Assembly: GCA_904063045.1 (NCBI GenBank)
Contig: CAJFCJ010000026.1
Coordinates: forward strand, 801,717-865,716
Direction: 5' to 3'
DNA: 64,000 nt
Source: Dimorphilus gyrociliatus
Taxonomy: Eukaryota; Annelida; Polychaeta; Dinophilidae
Positions 33,511-43,799 of this stretch are shown piece after piece (the stretch's first letter is position 1; each line of letters opens with the position of its first letter). A program made the position numbers and the translations under genes. Below the pieces are notes generated by a model, which saw nothing but the letters and a program-made list of their open reading frames with translations, made no database searches and was not told where the DNA came from.

Positions 33511-36268
33511 ATTTAACGCTATTCGCCGGAAACCTATCTACAACGATGAGTACAAGAAAGGAATTCAATCCCTATTCAACAATGATTACGCCCGACGGGT
33601 ATCACATAAGGAAGTTAAATTTTATCTTCCCCATCACGGCGTATCAAATCCAAAAAAGGAAACTATACGAATTGTCTTTGATGGCGCAGCGAAACACAAA
33701 GGTTATTCCCTGAATGATGCTCTCCTTACAGGACCTTCATTACTGGCAAATCAAGCGCATATTCTAACTTTGTGGCGGACACAACCCTATTTTATACTCG
33801 CGGACATAAAACAAATGTTCATGAATATAAGAGTGGACGCGAAACATCAACCATATTTCGGTTTCCTTTATGAAGATCCAGAAAACGAGGACAAAATATT
33901 AGCTGCCGTAATGACTCGTCACATATTCGGTGCGGCTAGTTCTCCATTTGCTGCGTGTACGGCACTAAATGCTACTATACGACAAGCGACTTCTCTCAAT
34001 GATAAAGAAAAGGGAGTTATCTTGAAATCCTTCTATATGGATGATTTGATCCTAGTGGGCGATGACGAGAAGACACTGGAGAATTTAGCATTTCGCCTGC
34101 ACAAAGAATTGGCAGCTAAAGGTCTACCCCTAACGAAATATAACACAAACAATGAATGGATCAGCATTCATTCAACCTTGAACATTAAACTAATTCAAGA
34201 GCCTATCAAAGTCTTAGGGTTGACATATATTCCATCTCGAGACGAGATCGAAGTTGTTATACCAAATAGAGATTCTGAACAACCCATAACTAAACGAGCC
34301 TTTTACTCTTTCATCGCGAAGATCTACGACATCATGGGTTTCATCGAACCAATGAAACTTCAGGCCAAAATCCTGATTTCACATTTTCACGGCCTTAACT
34401 GGGACGATACATGCAAAGAACAAGATATTATCGCTAAGGTCCTCCAGAACATATCAGGCTCATATTCAGTATCAAGATATATACCACCTCCAGAAAATAT
34501 CCACATTTATGCGGATGCCTCTGACATTGCTTATGGTGCGGCTGTATACGGAATCCATCAAGAAAAGGGCTACCTCTTAGCTTCATCCTCCCGTCTTTTT
34601 TCCTCGCCGAGATCCTCAATCCCGCGAGCAGAATTGACGGCAGCTATAAGAGCCGCCAACTTTATCAAACCATATTACACTATTTTTCCGGACATACCAA
34701 TCAACATTTTCATTGATAGTAAAGTCGTTATCAGTTACCTAGAAAACGACGATTTAAAGCTGACTAAACATATACGTCATGCTGTAAAATCCATCCTAAA
34801 CACTAAAACAATAGCAAGCTGGTTTCTAACTAGCTCCGATGACAATCCAGCAGATTTCCTAACGAAATCAAGAAAGAGGATGAAAGAAAAGTGGGTCGAT
34901 TTCAAAGAAATAAAAGTCAATTGTAATGTATCAAAGGCCTCAATCAATATGTGTGCCATGGAATCCACATTCGAAATATTGGGAGATTGGCGAAAAATGA
35001 GACAAACCTTGGCTTGGATACTAAGGTTTAAATCGAACATTCAATCCCGTCCATGCAACAGAATAAATGATCACGAGTTGAATACAAGGGAGCTCGAAAC
35101 AGCCGAATTACAATTATACAAACTCGTACAAAACACAATGCCAATTCACAAACTGATAGATTCATATTCTCTAGTGGAGGACAAAAATGGAATATACGTA
35201 ACAATGGGAAGATTGGAGGAGACAGAGGAAATAAAGAAGATCATAATCGATGCTCGTCACCCTATCATCCTCAAATTAATATATTTCATTCATCATCAAA
35301 ACAAACATGCTTCTTTAAGGGCCATTTGGGCAAACCTGGCCAAGAAATTGCACCTCCTGTATGCAACAACAGGAATCTCTAGCGTTTTAAAGAGATACAA
35401 GTTATGTGTTGCTAGAAACCACAAAAAACTAATTTTACAGATGGCAAGTCTACCAGATTCCCAAACAGGAGAGTTCATCAGTCCGTTTCAATACATTGCC
35501 ATGGATTTTACTGGACCTATATGCAAAACAACTGAAAAGAATAAAGTTTACCTACTCGTCATCTCGTGCATGAGATCCAGAGCAGTTCAAATTATGCCCA
35601 CTACTTCCCTTGCTACGGAGGTATTAATGACCGAGTTTCAAATATTTATGAACAGTTGGCTCATCCAGTGGAAATTCAATTCCCCTTATTCTTCCCATAA
35701 AATGGGAGTGGTTGAAAGAATCATAGGATTGATCAAATCCATGATCTTCACTACCAAATTAACGAAAAACAACTATCTGGACTGGAACAAGATACGTCTC
35801 ACAATTTCATCAATTGAGAACTTAGTAAATAACCGCCTTATATCATTCGGAGTCACCGAATTAGGGGAACCGATGACAGTATCGCCAGTGGACTTTTTAA
35901 AGTTAAACAAACTACCCCTCAAGAATGGAGAATACGACCCGATTATCATCACTCGTGAACGTGAACTCTTGAACAACAAATGTTGTACTGAGTTATTTAA
36001 CAGCATTCACAGAAGAACGAAATGGCACAGAGATCGATACAAACTGGAGCTTTTTCCCGGAGACTCTGTTCTATACGTGGATCAGAGATCAACATACAAA
36101 TACAAATTGGGAGAAATAATTAGAAAATCGACAGACCGTACATACGAAATCTATACAGGCCACAGTAATATAGAAAGAGACGTGAGAGATATCATTCCAT
36201 ATCTACTAAACGAACCTCTTTCCCCCGTTCTTCCCCCGGCCAGTGTAGTCGACGGGTACATCGCCTAA
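33497..36268 (+). CDS. BEL/Pao pol: RT, RNase H, integrase (damaged), C-terminal domain
   Basis: About 920 codons are uninterrupted. RT: EVKFYLPHHGV, RIVFDGAAK, FILADIKQMF (first D) and FYMDDLILVG (YMDD). It is followed by KIYDIMGFIEP, the Pao peptidase_A17 block. RNase H: IYADASDIAYGAAVYG and FIDSKVVISYL. Integrase: the zinc region has H/H but only one clear C; the first catalytic D is in AMDFTGPI and E in MGVVERIIG. Between them the usual SDNGTNF block with the second D is absent: FQIFMN runs straight into SWLIQWKF. The C-terminal DUF5641-like part is complete (GDSVLYVDQRS to IIPYL). RT looks intact, while integrase cannot be. Best-preserved retroelement here. Confidence 0.85.
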   Translation, partial: TLENRFNAIRRKPIYNDEYKKGIQSLFNNDYARRVSHKEVKFYLPHHGVSNPKKETIRIVFDGAAKHKGYSLNDALLTGPSLLANQAHILTLWRTQPYFILADIKQMFMNIRVDAKHQPYFGFLYEDPENEDKILAAVMTRHIFGAASSPFAACTALNATIRQATSLNDKEKGVILKSFYMDDLILVGDDEKTLENLAFRLHKELAAKGLPLTKYNTNNEWISIHSTLNIKLIQEPIKVLGLTYIPSRDEIEVVIPNRDSEQPITKRAFYSFIAKIYDIMGFIEPMKLQAKILISHFHGLNWDDTCKEQDIIAKVLQNISGSYSVSRYIPPPENIHIYADASDIAYGAAVYGIHQEKGYLLASSSRLFSSPRSSIPRAELTAAIRAANFIKPYYTIFPDIPINIFIDSKVVISYLENDDLKLTKHIRHAVKSILNTKTIASWFLTSSDDNPADFLTKSRKRMKEKWVDFKEIKVNCNVSKASINMCAMESTFEILGDWRKMRQTLAWILRFKSNIQSRPCNRINDHELNTRELETAELQLYKLVQNTMPIHKLIDSYSLVEDKNGIYVTMGRLEETEEIKKIIIDARHPIILKLIYFIHHQNKHASLRAIWANLAKKLHLLYATTGISSVLKRYKLCVARNHKKLILQMASLPDSQTGEFISPFQYIAMDFTGPICKTTEKNKVYLLVISCMRSRAVQIMPTTSLATEVLMTEFQIFMNSWLIQWKFNSPYSSHKMGVVERIIGLIKSMIFTTKLTKNNYLDWNKIRLTISSIENLVNNRLISFGVTELGEPMTVSPVDFLKLNKLPLKNGEYDPIIITRERELLNNKCCTELFNSIHRRTKWHRDRYKLELFPGDSVLYVDQRSTYKYKLGEIIRKSTDRTYEIYTGHSNIERDVRDIIPYLLNEPLSPVLPPASVVDGYIA

Positions 36269-36599
36269 ATTTGGCAGTCAGCCAAATTCCCTTTACGTTA
36301 CACATATTTAAAACCTAACCGTATTTTCACTACCTCTTATTATCTTGACACGTTATTACTTATTATTACTGCTATATTTACTAGTATATACCTTAAATCT
36401 TTAACGCGTATATCGAGTAAAGTTGGTGAATTTAGCCATAACCTACGCTCGCTACTCATTCATCGACTACACTGTATATATCAATTCACAGTATATTACA
36501 TTAACGAATGAATATGTCAAAAATTTGAAAATAATCGATTACTTTCTCATGATTCCCAATCTTTACAGTATTTCTCAAAAGACATGTTTGAAATTTGTT
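36269..36599 (+). other. 3' non-coding tail of the BEL element
   Basis: It shares text with 11,100-11,260 (for example ACAGTATATTACATTAACGA versus a close variant), showing that relic A had the same tail. No ORF. Confidence 0.45.
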
Positions 36600-37989
36600 G
36601 GTTATTAAGGAATGATAGCAAGGAAGCGGACGTAGAGGTGTTGATAATTTGCTTGAAAGTCCTTACAGTAGATGAGAAAAATAGTTTCCAAGAGCATTCT
36701 TTTCCTGCTTGTTGGTGTAAAAGTGATTAAGCAGCTTAAAAAGCCTATGGAAATGTGTGAGATGTATGTAGAATAAGGAAAGACTTTGTTGGGAAAAGTT
36801 GTTATGGATTATGCAGTTTATTATAAAGAAGTAACGCAAAGATATACAGCCAAATAGAATAAATTTGATTATCTCATAACCGACATTTTCGAAACTTGGC
36901 AATATTTAACAATAATTCAATGGACTATATTGCTTCATAAAGCCCATAACCCAAATATTTTTCCAACGTCTATTATCTATTGAAGAAATGAAAGTATTTC
37001 TTCGTTGATTAGTTACAACAACGTTAATATAATAACAATGAATTGAAATAGGCCGTAAAGTTATTTTTGTAGTATGAAAAAGAATAAGGAGCGTTGTACT
37101 AGAATAACTGTGATGTTTCTGTGGACTGAATTGTAATAAAAGATGGAACTTGACTCTTTCATTCTGATTATAAGAATAGAATAAATTTGCTAGAATGCCA
37201 TCACAATGATTTCCCTCCACATTTCTTCTCAAATGAACAAAGCTTTTTCAATTGGAAGAATTTATGAATTCACGAGTAAAGTGTGTGATTTTGTGATAAT
37301 ACAAACAAAACTCAGTTGACATTTATTATCCGAAGTAGAAAAAATATTCGTGAGGAATGTTGCTGTATAAATAAAAGAATAAAATGGATTGACAAAATTT
37401 TTAATATTTGATAGATTTGGAGAAATCATGACAATTATTTTAAGAAGAAGAAACGATTACATTTGTGAATGATATTCATCAAGTAGTAAATGGACAACCT
37501 CATAAACTCTATGGGGAAACATTTATAACACAAAATAATAGTGTGTTTTGAGAATGAACTCTACCTATTAAACATCTTATAACATAGTCTAGTTTTTTAA
37601 TAATAACTGTTAATGATTATCTTTCCAAAGAAACCTTTGAAAAAAAATGATGGAATTACATTGAGCTACTTAATATTTTCAGGTTAGATTTCTGAAGTAG
37701 TGTTAACAAATATTAACTAAATACCGTGCTGTCTATTGTCTAGAAGTTTAGATCATAAGAAGGGAAGAAAACTGCTGGAATTCCGTTACAATGACTCCTC
37801 TTTTCTCACTAAAATCTGTGACAAATTTCAACTTCTTTACCGATTTATGAAATTAAATTGCCCGTTCCTTAATTAAAGGAGGCATTACAATTGGAACAAT
37901 TTGAAATTTCAATATTATATTTATGTGAAAATTGAAAGCCGTACAGTAGAATGTGATCTTAGATATCGCAAAACGAAATCTACTGAACA
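36600..37989 (+). pseudogene. Mariner-derived debris
   Basis: The segments share order and wording with 11,260-11,855 and 30,290-30,620, including the GTAGATGAGAAAAAT... block, the CAATATTTAACAA...TGGAC block and the AGAATAGAATAAATTTGCT block. Only short ORFs are present. Confidence 0.45.
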
Positions 37990-38350
37990 GAACGTTTATA
38001 CATTATGTGTTAGTATGAGTCAGTGAATGTATGTCAGTATGCTAGCGTCACTTAAAGGGGGAGCTTGACTAAGCCAAAGTCAGGACAGCCCAGTTGACTT
38101 AATGTCACATAACCGGGATAGAGAACGACGTGGCGCGAACGTTGCACCACGAATGAGCACAGTCAAGCACCCAGTTAAGTGACGCTAGCAAAGTATAAAA
38201 GAGAGTGAATGTATCAGAACGTGGTGAGAAAGCTAAGAGTAATTAAAACATAATTTTAGACGGAATTGTCAGCAATTCCGCAATACAAGCGAAAAATAAA
38301 TCTTGTAAATCTACTTTACATTAATTAATCCTCATATATCAATAGAATAA
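37990..38350 (+). mobile_element. LTR-like segment (solo or 3' LTR)
   Basis: A perfect 15-bp inverted repeat (GCTAGCGTCACTTAA at 38,041-38,055 and its complement at 38,175-38,189) is followed by TATAAAA (38,194-38,200), an initiator-like TCAGA (38,214) and AATAAA about 100 nt later. This has the U3-TATA-R-poly(A) order of an LTR. Weak similarity to 18,780-18,960, ahead of the decayed BEL copy, suggests the same family. Exact ends were not defined. Confidence 0.45.
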
Positions 38351-40346
38351 ATACTGAATCAGTCATCTCTTGTTAATTATGAGGACGAATGATAATACGT
38401 AATTATATTAATTCTTCCTTCACTCTAAAACAATTGGGACATTTTTGCTGAAATGAGCTGACGCATTACTATTTAAATTATTCAAATTTCAATATAGCGT
38501 GACTCTTACGTTAAAAGTGTGTGATCTTGCGATGATTATGAATTAATTGATACTATATCTGTCATCTCTTGATAATTAAAAAGAGGGAGCAGCATACCTA
38601 AATCATATTGATTAAACCTTCACTCCAAAAAAAAATAGAGAGCCTTATAGGTCTTTTCTCTTTTCGACTTGTCTCTGTTCAGTAAATGGTTAGGACATGA
38701 AAAATATTCCTTGGATTCAGAATCGTACTGAACATCTTTGAGTGACCAAACACTAATGAGAGAAAAAATTCTAAGCGTTTACACTAATAAACCAAATTAG
38801 AAAGGAGTAATGAATGATTAGTTTTTGTCGTCAATTTATCAATTGGGATCAAACCACCGAAAACAAATACAATATAATACTCGCCATTTAGATCTTTAGA
38901 TGTGTATTATCCTCCCTTCAATTATATATATATATAATTGTCTTTTATTACAGAAAACTGTACGACCTTATACTTAATCAAACATTAAAGGAGTAGCATT
39001 CAGGGGCAAAAGAGAACAAGAAATGATCCCAAAAGAGCCTATTTGGGGGAAAAAAGTGTTGAAAAGGGGATTTTTCAAATGTTTTGAATTCCAAGCACTC
39101 TGTATGGATCGATTAAGGAAAGGGATGTATATTAATCAGCACTGATCTAACGGTTACTTGATTGCTTTTTCATTGAATTTAATACCTTGGCGTTAGCATT
39201 ATCGACTCGCCTTTGATCTTTGGGCAGAATTCATATCCTGTTTATTCGAAATATATCCGTTATAAAATGTTCTTTTATCTTAGAAACCGAAATTCAATGG
39301 TTTTCTCCGAAGCCTCTGACTTGAATTTTAAACCTTTTAACTTCGCTCTTTTTATCTTTTTAAAAGTATTCTGTTTTGATTTCTTTCTGACATAACGTCA
39401 TTTTTTTAATTCCGCAAAATATTCATTCAAAATGTTCGAATTCTCGAATATGAATTTTCGAACTATCTCTCTATTATTCGATTATGGAACATTCTTTCCA
39501 GATCTGACACTGGCGGTTTCTGTATATTCAAATTAATAAAGAAATTAAATAAAAACATAGACTTTGGCCTTTATACGATTTCGCTGCTTTAGTCGGGTAT
39601 AACTTTTTGCTTAGATATGTTTCTCTGTTCATTTATTTAATGATACATTAACCCTAACCCTAACCCTAACAGAGTCTTTGTCCTCTCTTTACTCTCAATT
39701 GGAACATATCCCTTCTTTTATTTTCTTTAAATGTTAAAATGCTATTACAATTTAACAACCAAGCTTTTACTTTAAATTGTTTTGTAACTTGTTCCTCCTT
39801 CCTTCTAGTACTAAATAAAAAGTCAATGAATTGTTATTCGTTAATCGGTTCATTAAAAATGTTCGATGTTTTCGAATATAATACGAAGGTATTAGTCTGA
39901 AAAACATATCCGTTAATTAGAATAATTAGTTATATACATATATATATGTTCAACTAGAAAACTTTCAAGTGTTTGTATAAGGTAAAATGATTGTTTATAA
40001 TTGCCACAACTTACATTCAAATCCATCTCTTAATCTTTGTGCCCTCATCATTTCGGTAACTGAAATTCAATTTAAAATGATAATATGTAATTATTGGATT
40101 GCTGTTATGTTTCGCCTCAGAGTCAACTTAATTCTTATTCCGCGTATTAAAGAAATAAAAATTATTATTCGTAAAGAATTTGTTTCAATTCAAACTTTAA
40201 TGATTCGTTGACAAACTGATTTCATAGAAAATAAATTCGGACTTTTCATTCAATACAATAAGATTTCAATTGTTTATGACTTCAAAAGTTTCATATAAAA
40301 TTTCATATATTGTTTTCGCACAAAAAGACCGATGGTGAAGATTCTA
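38351..40346. other. Gene-poor interval
   Basis: AT-rich, with a short TA microsatellite near 38,922-38,937 and the telomere-like tract near 39,650. ORFs present are random-looking. No gene supported. Confidence 0.5.
39648..39670. repeat. Interstitial telomere-like repeat, TAACCC x3
   Basis: TTAACCCTAACCCTAACCC plus TAAC, that is, the TTAGGG type on the other strand. Shorter or imperfect runs occur at 18,184 and near 42,231-42,290. Confidence 0.7.
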
Positions 40347-40898
40347 CTAGTCTTGAATCATATTTCCTGCCAGTTCCGTTTCAAAAATAAAGGTTCGCAA
40401 TTGTAGAGTCAATAGCTCTTTCTTTAAGCTGTTTATCTCTTTCTGCAGTTCCATCTTGTACACGCGTCGTCTCTCACAAGCTAAGCATCTTCCATTTCTC
40501 TTCGAATGTTGCGAATTTATAGAAAAAAAGTTAGCATTTCCGTAATACGAATTTGTAGCAGTCGGTACACTGTGCGGTAAAAGTCGGCGTTTGTCATTAT
40601 TGTAAAAGTCGGTATCTAGAAAATGTCTTGAGCAAATTATTTTCCTTAGTATGCAACGTGGATTCCTTCGAAATTCCTTTAGCAGAGTTTCGTTTTGCAA
40701 ACTTCTCACCCATGCCTTGCATCTGGAAAGATGAGCGATAAAGGGTAAATTTAACTAAAAACTGCAAAAAAAGGCAAGTAAAATTATACAATACCTCTTG
40801 ATATCCCTTGGGAATGAGTAGAAAGATATGGAATCCTTATTTTCGGGTTCATTTTTGTGCCAAACTTCTTGACAAATACAGCATTTTCGTTTAGACAT
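40347..40898 (-). CDS. THAP-domain protein
   Basis: Two exons: 40,795-40,898 (ATG at 40,898) and 40,347-40,722, separated by a 72-nt GT-AG intron. They join in phase (AG|A) to 159 aa. An N-terminal THAP zinc finger (C2CH) is visible: C6-x2-C9, F30-P32, W39, C65-x2-H68-F69 and LLPHSVPTA closing the domain. The C9-C65 gap is slightly longer than the usual maximum. THAP proteins bind DNA in the nucleus, as regulators or as transposase-derived factors. After the domain there is a low-complexity linker and a C-terminal coiled coil (about residues 120-150, MELQKEINSLKKELLTLQL), likely for dimerisation. There is no P-element-type catalytic region. Donor and acceptor are consensus. Neighbours are non-coding. 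Confidence 0.8.
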
Positions 40899-43799
40899 AA
40901 TTTTAGAGTCAAGTCAAAATTAATTGGTAGCGGATGAAACGTCACAGTGTGAAAGCAACTATATTCGTATTTTTCATATCTGATATAAATAACTTCCTAA
41001 ACATCTAATTTTTTTATTAAGAAAAATGAGCAAATTTTCATTTTTTTTTAAAAAAATACTAAGAATACTTTTGGCAAAAGAAATATTTGAAGAGATTTAG
41101 TTGTATACGTTCGCACATCCAATATTCATAAGATCAATCGAAGTAACACAATAGAAATTAGAAACAATGTAATTAATATAAGGTTATCAAGTTACTCCAA
41201 ATGAAGATGAAGTGACAATATTTTTTAAAAATCATGTTCTTGTATCTTTTAGGGATTAATTTTAGATCTATTCTATTTATCTAACTTTTAAAGAGGTAAA
41301 AGATGCTATTTACTTTCAAAAGGTTATGATACAGTAATAAAGTATTCTATTTAGAATATTTTTAGTCAAGTATTCTAAAATCGAAATATTCAAAATAGGC
41401 CGTTCTTTTCTCACCAATTTGCGGATATCCGGTAACCATTAATTGTCTTTGGACACTTCACACGCATAATTGTCTATTTGTAATGAAGGGAAAATCCAAC
41501 TTTAGCATTGGTATGTGTTACTTTATCGAGAAATTATAAACACGCAAAAGTTTATCTATCTTATGGTTACTTTATATATCATGATTCATTTTCAGATGCC
41601 AGATATCGTTGGATTTCAAAGCACAAGCTCTTATGAATTGTAAGTGTCTGCCGTAAAGAAAACCGCTATGGATTTGGCGAATCTTTCGAAAGAGACAACC
41701 AAAATCATTTCTTGTGTGATGTAATGAATTTTTCATTTACCATTGAGTTGAGCCAAATTCCTGTATTTTGATCGGGAATGCAGCTCCTCACAGTCCCTCC
41801 AATTCTAACGCTTTTTTCGCAAAGTTCCTTCGAACTTCGCAAGCCTCCTGAAAGAAAAAAATTTATATATGATAATGAATGTACAGCTTATTTATTGATC
41901 TAAATTGATAGTTTGTGAACAAGAAATATGCTCCTTTGTATGGATGATCGAACATGTTATGTATCCATGTTGATTTTATAGTAAATAAAGCTATTTGTGA
42001 ATATATTTTTGATAACTAAGACGATAAGGGCGTTTAACAAAATTCCGCGTAACTTGACAATAATCCGTATATTATCTTTTTTGGAGTCAGAGCTAGTCCA
42101 CTACTTAATCTGAAAACTGATAACTTGCATTATTCATACGATCTAGTGTTTGTCATGTGCTAAGTTTTGCTAGAACGAAGGCGAAAAAAGAGGGATGCGA
42201 CAGAAAACCTCCACAAATATCTGCTTTTATCCTAACCCAGCCCTTGTCTGTACCTAACCTGTTCTGTCATCCCTAACCCTTAGATGAGACCCTCCTAATT
42301 ACAGATCAGTTGCTGTTTTCGTCCTCCTAACCACTTTTCAATCCAAAATCTAGTCTTGAACTTTCTCATTTGTGGACGTTTTCTGTCGACCGCAAAAGTC
42401 TATTGCCATTTTCTGTAAAGACGAATCATTTTCGCCTAAGTTCACCCTTATTTATCAAGAACGGAGCGTCGAAAACCACGTAACATGAAAATTGACGATT
42501 TTGGAAGCTTGTACCAATTACAACAATGGAGTTTCATTAAAGTATCAAAAGAAAATGCCAAAAACTTTTTAAAAAAATCGCTTAAAATGATATACGTCTT
42601 TATTCATTTGAGGATGTCATAGACGTGAATATAAAAGAGTGCAATTACACATGAAACATTTAACAAAAAACTATTTAAGCTAGCCTTTGAGCCTCGAATT
42701 TCGTTTTCACTTTAAAAATATTAACGGCTTGAAATGACAAGACGAATAACGAACAATAAAATAAAACCTGATGCATTTGATTCGCAGCAATATTCTTTAT
42801 ACTTATCGAATCTAGTCTATGATAAATGATCAATTAAGAAATTTACAATGTCAGAAAAAGTCAAGAGACAAAACTCCAAAAAGGAGATATAAAGTCTAAC
42901 AATTGACTTATTTTCATCATCCATTTAGTTGGTGTAAAGCCATTCAAATGAGAATTTTATGCTAAGACAGAAAATAGTTAATAGTTTTTTAAAGCATTAG
43001 GGAGAAGTTAGATAAATTGTCGTCGAAGACAATTAACTTTTTATCTGGAAAAAGGTTTAATAAAAAATTAATTCGAACGAAACGCGTTTTCAGAGTACCG
43101 GATTATACATACGTTCAACTTTCATTGTAAATATGAAAAGTTAAAGTATTTACTAATTAAAGGAAATTCAAGCAATTCACTATAGCTTTAACTCTTTTTA
43201 AATCAAGACCATTTCATATAGCATAAATATCAAATGAGATAAGTAGAAAAGCTATTCCGCTGATTATTGCACAAAATTGTACCATTAGGATACAGATCGC
43301 ATGATATGCCGCCGTTTTAAGATAAATTTGTAAGTACCATTTTCGCCGCTAAAAATAACAAAAAATTCGCGTTTGATTTACATCCGCGGAAAATATCGAT
43401 AAAATTAACCGTATGATAATTTAAGGAATCCGGTGGATGCATCCAGGATTATCTATAAGATAAAATGAACAACTCACGCAGCGCAAATACCCTGAGAAAT
43501 AAATGTTCAGATAAAGCTTTACCTTGAGGAATAATATTATATTAACCCGACATATGCAAGCGCTCTATGCATACGATATGAGTGGATGTTTATTTTTGGA
43601 TCATTAAATAAGCTATATCTGAAGCATTGAAATTGTAGTTTTGTTATTAATAAAATCATAACTGCACAATTTCAGAAAATGCTTTCAGGAACACCAAAAG
43701 ACGACTATAGAATGTAAAAAACATCCTTATTAGAGTTATACCTTAAGGAATGCAATTGATGGTTTCCGTAGTAACAGTGCGATAATTAAAAGGATACAT
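40899..43799. other. Gene-poor interval with one candidate exon
   Basis: A minus-strand segment at 41,741-41,847 (107 nt, acceptor TTTCTTTCAG, donor GTAAATG) reads coding-like: LCEKSVRIGGTVRSCI then PDQNTGIWLNSM. I could not link it to other exons. Plus-strand splice-like signals lie nearby (GTAAGTG at 41,640). CCCTAA-type text lies near 42,231-42,290. The remainder is AT-rich. Confidence 0.3.

Noticed and set aside
31868-36268. Interpretation as an exogenous virus
   Set aside because: Domain order, Pao-type RT block and C-terminal DUF5641-like domain fit a resident BEL/Pao retrotransposon. No env-like gene is seen, and many decayed relatives lie nearby.
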